Below, piece after piece: positions 22,557 to 33,835 of a DNA stretch of 64,000 nt. The translations under genes were made by a program, and so were the position numbers. This DNA comes from Micrasema longulum (Eukaryota > Arthropoda > Insecta > Trichoptera > Brachycentridae), in the NCBI GenBank assembly GCA_022494885.1, contig JAGVSM010004555.1:62001-126000 (forward strand), in the 5' to 3' direction. How positions within the stretch are numbered: position 1 is the stretch's first letter; each line of letters starts with the position of its first letter. The notes beneath the pieces were generated by a model. It was not told where the DNA came from, did no database searches, and worked only from the letters and a program-made list of their open reading frames with translations.

Positions 22557-23407
22557 GAAAAAAGTTACAACAATGTTGGAATCTCTACCTCTGTTCAGTA
22601 GAATAATTTATTTCAATAAACCCACTGAATTGTTTTTTCATCAACACTAATTCTATCCTACATATTTTGATATTTTAAAAATAGAGATTTTTTTAAATCC
22701 TAATATTTTTACTGGTTTAAAATGGAGATGATGCTTTATTTTGCGTACCAAAATATATGTAAAAAATTATGTGCTTTAATTAGGTTTTGTTTGGGAGTGA
22801 AGAGAAACATTACACTTTTTCTATAAAACTGACATTTGATTTATTATGGAATTCAATATTATTTTTGTCATAAAATTTGAACACCGCTTATCATAGACCA
22901 ATCCATCAAATTATCTATAAATAATGCCACTCAGGATAGCAACTAGTGTGTGTAGTGTATGGGTTATATTAAGAGTACCATGAATGCGAAGTTGTTACCC
23001 TCGATCAAAGAAGTCCGTGAGATATGGAGCTCTCTGAAGGATACCGCTAGAATTACGAAACTTTGCTGAATTAATAATAAAAAGATAAATTTATTTTATA
23101 TTATAATATCAGAAATTTCCCGCAACATACACGTTAGAACATTTCAGGAATTAGCTGTAAACGCATGTTACTTTCACACCCTTATATTCCATTGTAAATT
23201 TATTGAAAGCTAACGAATGAGATCAAATCAAAACAGTATTTGCGTAGTATCATTGACTGTTGTGAACTCCGGATCATAGGCCTGAAGCTCGCTTCCTGCT
23301 TTTCACAACTAAATTGTGTCGTCACAATCGCAGAACGACGACGCATGTAATTTTCATCAACTATGCGTGAAAGCAATTTTTTTTTGGCACGGTCAAAACT
23401 TGATAAG
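22557..23407. other. No gene recognised
   Basis: AT-rich with a more balanced patch near 22960-23060. No transposon or RNA gene was recognised. Confidence 0.45.
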
Positions 23408-23632
23408 TCATCATCATCATCATTCCTCTTTGGTATTGGTACACCAATCACAGCGTATGTTGATATTTTTTGTTACTTGAAGGTAAGATGATCAGTCTTA
23501 CACTTCAGGTACTATGAAATATTCTAGTGTAAAAACACCCTTTTAAATAAATATTTCATATCAACCATGTCGGGAATCGAACCCGAGACCTCTTGAGTGG
23601 TAGGCAAACGCGCTGACCATTTATTACACCAC
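23408..23632 (-). repeat. SINE-A copy (tRNA-derived)
   Basis: Reverse orientation. The B box is GGGTTCGATTCCCGAC, the A-box side reads TGGTCAGCGCGTTTGCC, and the body has CCTGAAGTGTAAGACTGATC and GCTGTGATTGGTG. It ends in a GATGATGATGATG repeat that appears here as CATCATCATCATC at the left edge. It lacks the segment between CTTACCTTCA and the GTGATTGG motif. Confidence 0.88.
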
Positions 23633-23995
23633 GTTAGTAATATACATGTTTTTTTCAAACCTGGAATATAAAGCCTTAATAAAACCTTTTCAAGATCAAA
23701 AACAAAAGAAAGTCAATGTCGCATTTTTCGCATATCATGACTATTTGTGACATTATCCTTTGCTCCCTGACGGTAAAAATTTATCCTACTGTAAAATAAC
23801 TCATGTATCTCTTATATGAGAATGCATTTGATGTAACTTATCACTGTCGGTACGTATTTGGACGTTTTTGAGTAGTTTCGACTATTTTAAAGTAATTACT
23901 TCAAAAATATGACTCCTGGAGATTGGTTTTGCATAGAGCTGTTTTGTAAAATTACCAATGTAACAAAATAAACATGATTTAACAATCACTAAGAT

Positions 23996-24140
23996 AGACC
24001 AGATCTTGTCTTGAGGTAGTAGGTATTATTTATATTTTTGTCCTAGCTTTAATTTTCCTTATTTGTATTTTATTTCAATTGTGCCCGTATATATTATAAA
24101 GATTTGTGTAAGTAAGTCCGTTAATAAATAAATAAAATGA
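23996..24140 (+). mobile_element. LINE-J 3' end, 5' truncated
   Basis: From GACCAGATCTTGTCTTGAGG, through TTTTTGTCCTAGCTTTAATT, to GTAAGTCCGTTAATAAATAA and a final AATAAAAT. The same blocks lie at 37999-38155. Only the untranslated end is present, as expected for a severely 5'-truncated LINE insertion. Confidence 0.75.
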
Positions 24141-24665
24141 CTCCTTTACAAACTTTAATGTTACAATTATGATGGCAGTTAAGTAAGTTTTTTTTTATGC
24201 AATATTTTTATTGTTTGAAGCTTGATTTCGATATTAATTTTTCAATTATTTTTGTAAATATATCGTATTAAAAAAAAAACACCTTTTTTATTTTGCAAAT
24301 CCCTGACGGTACAAATTTGTCCCACGACTTTTTTTTATGGAGTTTAAAAAAATAAAAAAATATGCATATTTATTTATTAATTGTATAAATATACGGCTTA
24401 AGCCAATTGCAACAGTTACATGAAGAAACATATATACAAGAAACTGAACGAAAAAAAACATAAAACTTTGTAGCAATGACAAACAGGGGCAATAAAATAA
24501 TAGTATCCAATATATTCATAAACACGATTAACACATAAGATTTCGGGCTAAACCATGCCAATCCATGTTCATCCTACACTGTTTTAGTATATTTATATGT
24601 GGTTTCCCAGTTATTATTAACATAATTGAAGAAGAAAAGTTCGAAAACTCTGTTAAATATAGATT
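24141..24665. other. AT-rich sequence, no gene recognised
   Basis: T and A runs. The overlapping minus-strand hydrophobic frames near 24300-24560 look like chance frames. Confidence 0.5.
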
Positions 24666-24705
24666 TCACGTAGATCCCTGCACATAGGTGCAGGGATCAA
24701 CGTGA
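24666..24705. repeat. Near-perfect 40-bp palindrome
   Basis: GATCCCTGCAC at 24673-24683 pairs exactly with GTGCAGGGATC at 24688-24698 around the 4-base loop ATAG. After one A/A mismatch the outer TCACGT and ACGTGA also pair. RNA from either strand would form a long, tight hairpin. No similar copy was seen elsewhere in the window. Confidence 0.85.
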
Positions 24706-25870
24706 TATTCACTTAAAATTAAAACGAAATTTATATGTATCTGGGTAAAACACAATAAAAATATAATGTTTATTTTAAACTTATATTGTATTTACTCACA
24801 CTACATTAAATCTTTAATAAACTTTGCTTATGTGTGCATAACATGTTTTTATATAAACTTTTCAAATGTGCGTGCTTTCACAAACAAAAACTGTGTATTT
24901 ACTACGTTGACCGACAAAAAATAACACATTGACACAGGCTTATTAAATATTCGAACGCACTATACACACATATATTTATTATTGTTAAGAACTCTATTGA
25001 AATTAATAAAAGTAAGGAACCTGATTGGTTAATGATTCATCGTAAATTGTGATTATGGGTTTTTTCTAGGGTCAGCTATTTTTTCAATGTGTTTTTTGTT
25101 TATCTTAATTAATAAATTAAATTAAATATTTATTACAATTTCGTGTGTTTTCCACATTTATGTGTCTACGAAAGGACTGTCAAGACCAGAGCCTTAACTG
25201 AGAAAAAGGTCATTTAACTATCTGTTTAGTTAACAATATCTTTTAATTTATTTACATGAGATCATATATAAAAAAAAATATTTCAAAACAAAAATCCGTC
25301 ATAATTAACTCGTTTCTTCATAATCATGGTCCAGGTAGTAAAGAAAAATGCATATTTTTTTATAATCCGTCTTACTCAAAAATCGGCTTATTTTATAATA
25401 TTAAAGGAAAATTTAAAGTGTAGATAGTGATAAAAAAATCGATTATATTCACAAGTTTTGAAAATAGGATCATAAATAACATTTTTGTGATAAAATAACA
25501 ATCATTCATTATTTTAATTAAATTTTTTCGTTTCGTTTTCTTTTACATACTGTTTGTCCATATTTTTGACGTGTTTGAAATGTCAACGTACCCTTTATTC
25601 TACGTGATTGATAGGTCTTTTTAGCTTGTTCAAAAAACTGACGTTGCAAAGTGAATAATTTCCATTCGATTAATAAATTGAATGGAATAAAAAATATTAC
25701 GCCCTAAAAACGATCTGATCAATAGCGCTGCGGGAGAGAGCCTACGATACAAGTTTGTATTTGAGTATATGTATTTATAAAAAAAATAAATGATTTGACA
25801 CCAACAAAAAAAAATATTATCATATTCCTATTTAGCACATATTTTACTCGTTACATAAAATTCTTATTAA
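24706..25870. other. AT-rich sequence, no gene recognised
   Basis: No feature recognised on either strand. Confidence 0.5.
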
Positions 25871-26062
25871 TCTAATGGCACAATTGGTTAGGCGAGTAAC
25901 TGTGAAACTGGCGTCTCAGGTTCAATTTCCGCTAGTTGCAATAAAATAAAACAAAACAGATTTTTCTCAATGGGTCTGGTTGTTGTGGTGTATTTTTCAT
26001 AACGTTCTTCCATATCACCTCTTTCCCACTTGCTGACAAACCTCTAGATGAAAGACTTCGCG
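25871..26062 (+). repeat. SINE-C copy (tRNA-derived)
   Basis: CACAATTGGTTAGGCGAGTA corresponds to the A-box half and CAGGTTCAATTTCC to the B box. The tail GGGTCTGGTTGTTGTGGTG and CACTTGCTGACAAACCTC match the copies at 10942 and 54696. Confidence 0.8.
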
Positions 26063-27064
26063 GATTATTCATAGACATAGGCAAAATACTGGTAGATTTA
26101 TTCATTTTTTTTAAAGTATTTCAAATAAATTTTTAAAAAAAAATTGTATGGTATTTAAATATTCAAAATTATCGAGTATTTGATAAGTGCGGAAATTGGG
26201 CCAAAGACCTTTAATAGAAGTTTTTACATTTGCTTAATGAAGAGAAAACCAAACGAATCAATCAATAGAGACCAAACTATAGATAATATGCATAGATTAG
26301 AAACATTTCTTTGATATTATTTACTAATGATAAAGGTAAATACATCTAAACAATATATTGTATTACGTATCTTGACTGCCAATGGAATATTTCAAATATA
26401 AAATAAATTGAAATATTGCGTTATTAAAACGAGAATATTAATGATGTGTGTGGTTAGATTTAAGTGACACGTGGAAGGCGCGTGCCTGTGATGAAATCAA
26501 AACAGTATATTTGCTGAACCGAACTCTGCCACCGAAAAGTTTTTTATTTGTCTTAAGAAAAAAAAAAAATAATTACCCAAAAAAATTCAGTACCCATTTT
26601 AAATATGAAAATTTACAAACTTTCAAAAAAAATTTACTGGTTTTAGATAAATAGTAATAAAGTTTTCCGCGAATAAGTACCTAGTTAAATAGTTTTTTGT
26701 TGATTTAAGACCTAAAAAAATTCAAAGAGTGTAATGATCTGTGGTAATGTTTTCGCACTTACGTAGTCTAAGTTTAAGTTTTTGAGGAAGTTTTTTTTAA
26801 ATATATCGGACCCTACTATCTAAGAAGAATAATTATCATTCTAAGAATAATTATTTATTGAATCCACATACACATGTCTTTTGAAGTTGGTTTTTTAACT
26901 TCCATTTTTTTTTAAAATGTGATGGTGTGAAATTATTTTTTTATTTATTATTCTACTAATAAACTATCGCATAAATTTATATTGGGATAAAATTGGAGAT
27001 GACCAAATTATGACCCCAAACAGAAGCCTTGCTCTTTTATAAGATTGATACACCGAACAAAGCG
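26063..27064. other. AT-rich sequence, no gene recognised
   Basis: No coding, RNA or repeat feature recognised. Confidence 0.5.
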
Positions 27065-27245
27065 TTATTAGATACATCAGGAGGGGAGGTCACCCCTCGC
27101 TCTCTGCCTGCCCCTGTGTGGGGTCAAATTTAGCATGACGGGTCGCATATGATGATCGGGGCATAAATATCGCATTATCCCGCCGGGATGCCGGGAAAGA
27201 GGGGCGCCGGGGTGGAGGGATACCGGGATGCTAGGAGGATGCAAA
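27065..27245. other. GC-rich block of unknown nature
   Basis: A 180-bp GC-rich block with repeated CCGGGATGC-type words (GCCGGGATGCCGGGA, ACCGGGATGCTAGGA). It adjoins the 3' side of a minus-strand LINE. No conserved protein was recognised in any frame. It may be part of an unidentified repeat or a regulatory island. Confidence 0.3.
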
Positions 27246-27299
27246 AGGGTCGAAAATTTGGGTGACCGTAGTTTGAAAAGACACAAAAATACACTTAAT

Positions 27300-28845
27300 A
27301 TTATTATTTTTTTCAATGTTTTTACAGTATACAGATGTTCATTATTTCATTCCTAGCTAGGAAATTTTCGTTTTTAGGTCGGACTTTTTTGATCACGTGT
27401 TTTGTATCAACGGGCTTCTAAAAACCCAAATAGATTGGCATTAATTATACATAATACAATAGATGAACTTTACCGATACAATCTTAGAATTAATAAATGT
27501 ACAATAGCTCATGGCACAATCTAGGCAGACGTGGCAAGTGTGTCATCTCATGTCAGGAATTATAACACTGCTTGCTTCTTGAATGCTTGCCTTTGCTGTA
27601 GGAACACATCGACAGTACCGTTTAGTGAGATTTTATTAATTGTTCTGAGGATGTTTGGTAGAAGGGAAAAGAATCCGACGTTGGTTCTAAAATTTTCCAC
27701 TGCAAAGACAGCGTTGGTACGCATTTTACGGCGAGGTACGAGTACATTTAGATTAATCTGATTAAGGATATCACGGGCATCTATATAGCAGTGGCGAACG
27801 GTGATTTTATTTACAGGTAAAATTTAAAAAAAAAACATTTATTTGTACCTACAGAGTAGGTACATAATATAATGTATATATACAATAAATTACGATTTCA
27901 TTCTGTGGTTTTGTATTTCACAACAACTCTCGTATATCAAATAAACTCAAACGACTTAACTTCGTGATATATTATATTGTGTAGCTAAATTATCCATTAA
28001 TTTAACACACAACTCATATAAAAGTTTATAATTCAGTAAGTGTTAGGTATTTTCATTATGATTGAAATGTCAAATAGCTGATTTGTTCTAGAAATGAATA
28101 ATGCCAAAAATGGCCGCGTCGAGCGCCACATGTGTTGCGAGTCATATGTCAAAAGTATCATCTCAAAGAAGAATGGTCCTTAGAAAAAAATGATAGAAAT
28201 ACTGTTTTCCAGGTCGAGAATCTTCAAAGAATTTGTGTATCTGCAAGTTTACTCTAGGGAAAAATCCCGCTTCTGGGTTTAATATGTTCAAAATATAGTA
28301 CACTAATTTGTATTTAGAAATAAACTGGAGTAATCGGCCAGTTCCTTGGCTCACTGCTGGCGCTGGGCAGGTTTTATGAATATTTTTATTCATATTTGAA
28401 GCAACATACAAATGGTGGCAATGATTTATAAGAAATAGTGATTATTCATTTGTTTTTCTGTAAATAAAGTCACCGTTAAACATTTTATGGATTGTCAAAT
28501 ACAATGGTAAGCTGCGCATAATCGCTTTTATACACGATTCGCCCCTGCTATATAGTTAGATATTATTTTGTGCAAGAATATTAAACCAGCTAAAACCCTT
28601 CTGAACTCTAAACTGAAATCAATAAAGTGTTCTAGACGATCATTATAGTTAATTATAAGAGTATTTAATCCATTTTTAAATATTGACGATTTAAAACAAA
28701 AGTTTAACCGATTCAATCTGCATTGTATAAATTTTAAAATAAGGAAACCGTATTGCGTAGTTAAATTCAAGCAAGCTACTTGCAAATTATTTATAAAGTG
28801 TAATTGCAAATTTTGGGGAATCGAATTTGAATAAAGCTAAAACAT
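27300..28845 (-). mobile_element. CR1-like LINE remnant, interrupted by a hAT element
   Basis: The coding parts lie at 28845-28548 and 27788-27560 on the minus strand. The first reads LLEFNYAIRF, PYFKIYTMQIESV, then after a shift LEFRRVLAGLIFLHKIISNY. The second continues IDARDILNQINLNV, FRTNVGFFS and ends at a stop at 27560. These are consecutive parts of the post-RT domain. The insertion at 27789-28547 separates them, and with one copy of the duplication removed the frame is continuous. An AT-rich 3' region extends left to about 27300. Confidence 0.85.
27789..28547. mobile_element. hAT-like non-autonomous element with 8-bp TSD
   Basis: The left end is CAGTGGCGAACGGTG and the right end, read as reverse complement, is CAGGGGCGAATCGTG (12 of 15 match). 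Subterminal GGTGATTTTATTTACAG at the left pairs with CTGTAAATAAAGTCACC at 28458. A perfect 8-bp duplication CTATATAG lies at 27781-27788 and 28548-28555, and it fits the hAT pattern of T at position 2 and A at position 7. The 759-bp element has no transposase. It lies within a LINE coding region, so it is younger than that LINE. Confidence 0.9.
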
Positions 28846-29039
28846 GTCAAATTACAACACATGTTCATAATAATAAAAATTTGATATGTAAATATAAATA
28901 CTACTAAAAACAAAAACATAAATGGCAAAATATAACAAAATAATAACGAGATACAGTTAAAATAAAAACTGGTGGAGCATTCAGTCAAACAAACAATACA
29001 TTTACGGAACATAATAATTTCACCTACTAGGCAACCCTT
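28846..29039. other. AT-rich sequence, no gene recognised
   Basis: No feature recognised. Confidence 0.45.
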
Positions 29040-29345
29040 GAAAAGATTTTTTCAATTTTCTCTCTGTTGCGACAAATCTAAATAACCCTCAAGGGAGGAA
29101 ATCCAGCCTGTCTACAAACATTTGGACTTACCCAAAACATTGTTGATTTAACTAACTGGTATAAGAAGTATAATTTTTTTTTTCAAGCGTTGTTTAGTAG
29201 GTAAAATGGTTCAGTCGAATGAATATCACCCACATAATAAAGGGTTTCAGCTCTTTTACCTCACAAAAGTCGACAGGTGGAAGAGTTAGGGAAATTATGA
29301 TGTTTAAACATAGGCAGAATTGTAACTATTACCTCTGTTGCAACT
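29040..29345. mobile_element. MITE-1 copy with flanking module
   Basis: CTCTGTTGCGACAAATC, then GAGGAAATCCAGCCTGTCTA and CAAACATTTGGACTT match in reverse the segment before the copy at 55560. Further right, GGTAAAATGGTTCAG, AGGGTTTCAGCTCTTTTACC, CGACAGGTGGAAGAG and CCTCTGTTGCAAC follow in order. The right end carries the same TTGCAAC terminal word. It may be two abutting copies. Confidence 0.65.
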
Positions 29346-30274
29346 AATTTCAAACTAAATATTGTTTTCAAAAAATCAAACCAAACCAAAGAAACTTATG
29401 AAACCTATTTAATCCTAACTTTCATGCTGTATTAATTGATTTTTTAAATAAATAAAATTCTTGAACACTTTTAATATTTTAAATTACAAAAAAAATCTGT
29501 AATAAAAAATTGTGAAACGAACTCCCACTCTTAACATGAGCATCTCGCTCTCATAGAGAGCTAGTTATATTGTATATAAAGAAAGAGAAAAAAAAACACA
29601 TACTTAAACATAAAACGTCACAAAAGTGGGAAGAACTAATATTTTATTTAGATTTTACTAGGTGATATAAAAAGGGATGATTTTTTTCAATATTATGTTT
29701 TATTTCCAGTATTTCCAAATACATTAATTTCACAGAATTGTAAAAATGCTATTTTCAATAAAACCCATGTAATCCAAATAAACATATTCGTTTTCAGAAT
29801 TTACAACGTATTTCTTTTTTAAAGTACGTTTTGTTCTTTTTTAATAAAAACATTAAAAAATAAATTAAGTCACAATCCATATATTAAAAAGAGACTTTAA
29901 ATTTAATTAAATATATTTTCACTAATTTTATTATATTAAAAAAACGTCCTATTTCTGCAGATCGTTTGGTTCCTGATTATTTAGCAAAAGGAGTACAAAG
30001 GGCTGTCTCACCCTCATCCCTACGAATGACACGACCGAGCGTCTCCCTCCATTTCCACAGATTCTCAACCATACTTAATCCACCTGTTTGCTTTAGAATG
30101 GTTACTTAAAATAATAATAATGGGTAAGTTATTTTAAAACGTCCAGCATCTATTGTCATTTATTATATTCTGAAATACTGTATATTTTTTTACCAATGTA
30201 CTATTAAACATATATCATGCACTGCATTGGTACTGAAATTGCAGCGTTACTAGATCATTTTTTTTTAAGCAGAA
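29346..30274. other. AT-rich sequence, no gene recognised
   Basis: A more balanced patch at 29995-30090 has no recognised family. No coding or RNA gene seen. Confidence 0.45.
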
Positions 30275-30405
30275 GGTAGGGTAATAAGTTTTAAGCTTCG
30301 AAACGCAAACTTCTTTGAAAACCAACATTTCACGTCACCCTGACAGGAATCAAACCAGATGAATGAACGAATCTGTCGAACGAGCCAATATCTTCGAGGC
30401 GGACT
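30275..30405 (-). repeat. SINE-E copy
   Basis: On the minus strand, CGCCTCGAAGATATTGGCTC begins a tRNA-like head with B box TGGTTTGATTCCTG, followed by GGTGACGTGAAATGTTGGTT. The same body words occur at 8340 and 32765. The tail CGAAGCTTAAAACTTATTACC is a decayed version of the SINE-A tail. Confidence 0.6.
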
Positions 30406-31694
30406 TATCTTCACTCCATTTTTATTTTCAGGATTTTAAATGAGTTTCGCCATCGGATTGCAAATATCTGTCCGTGGTTCTTGTTCTATTATACATGAAG
30501 TACTGTATTCTTCGTTCGCCCAAACAACGACATGTATACTAGTTAGGAGATCGGGGTTTAAAGTAACACGAATCCAAAAAAACAACGCCCCTTCCTGCTC
30601 TCATATAAATAATACTGAGAAACTAAATCATTAGTTACAACACTGTGCTCAAGCACTAAACCTCGCAACTCACTAGTTTACTGTGTTGCGAAACATGCGT
30701 CTAATGTCAAGCAATTTTTATAATTCAACGCTTCATGCAAGTATTTCGTTTTTTCTTATTTTTTAGATAACGTGTTTGTCATTTCTAAGAACTAAATTCT
30801 TTATGAATTCTATTTTCTTTTATTTTTGATTCGATTACTCGTCACGTTTTTTTTACTCCACTATGTGTAACTTTTGATCCCAATAGCGCTGTTCAAAGTA
30901 GCACTAGACATGTCTCCGAAAATTCTTAATAGTTTTCCAAATTACAATTGAACATATTAAATTTTAGACAAATATGCCCATTTTTTTAGTGTTTAACGAT
31001 TTTTAGCTGTGGTCAGTAAATTTGGCACAATGAGTACAAATTTCAAAAATATTACATCAAACTCTATTCTCCCCTAATGGATTTGTATCTAGGTAAGTAG
31101 TTTGAGATAACAGTTTCTTAAATTTTCACGGCTGTTTTTATTAATTATGAGATTTTCTAAGTAATTGTGTCCTACACCATTTGTATTATTTCTCATTTTT
31201 ACGTGTATTCTATTTTTTTAATTTCATTTGTTTATAACATAATATTTCAAGTCAGTACTCTCACATGTTTAATAAATTGCAATCATATATAAGGAACCTA
31301 CAATAAATTGCAAGCATAACAGCCGTTGTAAATCTTGGAATTCAACTCAATAAAAACACATGTAATGATTAATTTTTTTAAACAAAAGATGTCGCTAGTT
31401 TTCGCCATACAAATAATTTTAAGTATGGAAAATCAACATGCTTGTGAAATACCTGTGTCAAACCAAACATATATAAAAATATCCAAAAATGTCGTTGTTC
31501 GTGAATACGGGAACCAGAATAGTAAATGTGTAAAGTGATCACTTTTGACCAAGCTGAAGACATATCATAATCTCTGTGAATGCCTACACATCTGTACTAT
31601 ATTCTCAACAGCTTATGGTTGTTAAAAATATCTTAATACGATATCAGAACGATATAATACTCGTATATACAACATACAATACAACATGCTAAAA
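30406..31694. other. No gene recognised
   Basis: About 1.3 kb without a recognisable coding region or RNA gene. The 64- and 67-residue open frames at 30440 and 31335 show no family resemblance. Confidence 0.45.
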
Positions 31695-31810
31695 CGAGAC
31701 AAGGACAGTTGAGACTAATAAACCGGGAACTGAAATTATATAATATACTACCAGGCAAAACAAAAGACTCGGACAACCTTTACAAAATATGTTTTAAATG
31801 AATGTGAAAT
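31695..31810 (+). pseudogene. LINE C-terminal remnant
   Basis: The plus strand reads TRQGQLRLINRELKLYNILP then KTKDSDNLYKICFK and stops. ELKLYN.LP is the usual C-terminal motif of CR1/Jockey-type LINE proteins. Only the last 40 residues or so are visible. Confidence 0.65.
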
Positions 31811-32004
31811 TAATTTGAATAATTATTATACCGTTAAATTAATGTAATCCGTAAAGGTTCAAAAATAAAAAAAATAATACAAATAACTTCGTAAAACAAT
31901 ATATCGGAACGTGATAATATTGAGTTTTATTTTATTGTAATATAAGAGAAGATTTGTCGAGAGAAATAAAATATTTTGTTATTTAGTTTCACATAATTTA
32001 ATTA

Positions 32005-32335
32005 ATAATCCTATTACAACAGAGATGGAGAACATTTGAAAGACGGGAATATGGAAGTCTAGGCATTTACAAGGTTTGCTACTTCAACAGATGGAAGAAT
32101 AAAAAAATGAGAGAAATGATGAATGTTACACATTGTATAAAGTGGCCATATTAACTAGCCAATGACAGGTCATAAACCCTGTTTAATACCTAGTCTTCCA
32201 TATCCCCTTATCTCCATAAGGTTTTCCATATACAGAGATACAACAGTGTAATATGTTATTTTTAAAAACTCCCGGGGCGGTGATGGTGAAATCCAGTTGT
32301 TGTCTACAAACATTTGGACAAGCCAAAAATATTGT
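32005..32335. mobile_element. MITE-1 copy with both terminal arms
   Basis: The left arm ACAACAGAGATGGAGAACAT, GGGAATATGGAAGTCTAGGC and ATTTACAAGG is mirrored on the right by ACCCTGTTTAATACCTAG, TCTTCCATATCCCC and CAGAGATACAAC. Between them lie TTACACATTGTATAAAGTGG and AGCCAATGACAGGTC. A flanking GGTGAAATCCAGTTGTTGTC and ACAAACATTTGGAC module matches 29090 and 55510. The two arms make it a long imperfect palindrome. Confidence 0.75.
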
Positions 32336-32478
32336 TTTTATAAATATAAATATTGATTCAGATACTCGTATGATATGGAATAATATTCGAGACTGATTCA
32401 TGTATGTGGACTTCTCTAACTCATTAGAAAAGAATACTTAAATTCGGATCACGGCGAGGTTAAAACGGGCTAAAGAGA

Positions 32479-32545
32479 CGGATTGTGGTCCAGTGGGTAG
32501 TGTCATGGACTCCGGATAAGAAGGTCAACAGTTCTGTTTCTCTGA
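32479..32545 (+). repeat. SINE-B head fragment
   Basis: CGGATTGTGGTCCAGTGGGT and AGTGTCATGGACTCCGG match the first half of SINE-B heads. The B box (CAACAGTTCTGTTTCT) is decayed and the body is not recognisable. Confidence 0.5.
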
Positions 32546-32757
32546 GTATTCTGTGTGTCGATCGCACTATGCGTCCACGTTTTCACATTTCGGCGTCTAT
32601 CGTCAGGTTTATAGCTAGATACTAAACAATGTTCATTATGTATAATGGACTGTTGGATGTCATTACCCAGAAATCCATTTTTTTTTAATATTGGGGACTT
32701 GAATACGTTATTTCTGTATTTTCGTGAAAATTAATGCTTTATTCAAAATTAATACTT

Positions 32758-33152
32758 TGATGTCTGGCAGGGTGGACGTGAAATATTGTTTATATATATA
32801 TATATATATATATTTATTTATTAATATTTTTTGTTTTTTTACAATATACATAAGAGGTAAAACAGAGTATACAAAAAATGAAGGATAATTACATAGCAAT
32901 GAAATACATATTAATAGTAAAGAAAAAATCCCACAAAGGCATGGCCTGTTCGTGGGTATACAAGAAATGTTTATGAATTTTAAAGTTGATTTTAAACTGC
33001 AATATTTCACTGTTCCTAGACTGGTAACGAAAGCGTAAGACTGATCAATGATTATTTGAAACAAAAATGATCAAGACACGCTGCAATTGAAGTACCAATT
33101 CAGAGCCTTACGGACCACTGGGTGTGTGCATAGAGAAATTATAATGACTTCC
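32758..33152 (+). repeat. SINE copy interrupted by a TA tract and a LINE end
   Basis: The left part, GGCAGGGTGGACGTGAAATA, is the SINE-E/A body just after the B box. The right part from about 33000 has AATATTTCACTGTTCC, GTAACGAAAGCGTAAGACTG, ATGATCAAGACACGCTGC and ACCACTGGGTG, the standard tail. The interruption at 32792-32999 is unrelated. Confidence 0.65.
32792..32998 (-). mobile_element. LINE-H 3' end inserted in a SINE
   Basis: A TA microsatellite (32792-32811) is followed by TTTATTTATTAATA, a reversed A/T tail. Then CCCACAAAGGCATGGCC and GTTCGTGGGTATAC resemble CCCAGATAGGCCTCC and GTGTGCGGGTAGAC in the copy at 62370. The block reads as the minus-strand 3' end of a LINE. Confidence 0.55.
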
Positions 33153-33460
33153 TTTACTTTTTATGCTAAAAATAAAATCGTTGTTTCAATAGTTGAAAAG
33201 CGCTGATATTTCGCACCATCATCTTTTAGGGGAACAGGAGTTGGGGGTAATGGCGTTTGCAGTTATGTAATCTTTATAATAATATTAGAAGTTTTCGGGA
33301 GAGAGGGATAGAGTTTTTATTAGGGACAAAAGCGTTTGCAAGTACTGCTTTACATATTCGTATTCCGGCCGCAACTTCATTGCTTGTGGTGTGGAGACTG
33401 GAGGGTAATGACTAAGAAATAGCTATTCAATATGCTCGTAAGATGATACAAAGGTATATT
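33153..33460. other. No gene recognised
   Basis: Short unique stretch with a purine-rich patch near 33220-33310. Nothing assignable. Confidence 0.4.
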
Positions 33461-33635
33461 TTTGGTCCTGTGGGTAGTGTCTCAGACTCCTGGACTCACG
33501 GATCAGACGTTTGATTCCCCGTTTATCAGAACTTAATTCCCATTTTCTAAGAGTGAGTTTTTGAAAACTCGTAGAAAATAGCCCAAAAAAAAATTCTGGT
33601 TAAGCATTAAAATGCAAAAAAAATTTTTTTAAATA
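33461..33635 (+). repeat. SINE-B copy
   Basis: TTGGTCCTGTGGGTAGTGTC (A-box half), GACGTTTGATTCCCC (decayed B box), ACTTAATTCCCATTTTCTAA and GAGTGAGTTTTTGAAAACTC match SINE-B. A GACTCCTG-like piece is repeated in the head, which lengthens it. Confidence 0.75.
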
Positions 33636-33694
33636 AAGCACATCTTAATAATCATTTTTTGGACTGAATATATATACAACTTAAAAAAAATTTG

Positions 33695-33835
33695 GAGGTG
33701 TGGAAATCACAAACATTTGTCAAAATGGTGAATGTTACACAGTGTGTTAAGTGAATATTTAACTAGCCAATCACAGGATATAGATCCTGTGGATAGGAAA
33801 TATCTAGGTTGCCACATTGCCCAATAATTCCCTCA
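33695..33835 (-). mobile_element. MITE-1 partial copy
   Basis: TGGTGAATGTTACACAGTGT, AACTAGCCAATCACAGG and TCCTGTGGATAG match the centre and one arm of the family. The outer end is replaced by unrelated sequence. Confidence 0.6.

Noticed and set aside
23408..23421. ATC microsatellite as an independent feature
   Set aside because: It is the GATGATG tail of the SINE-A copy seen in reverse.
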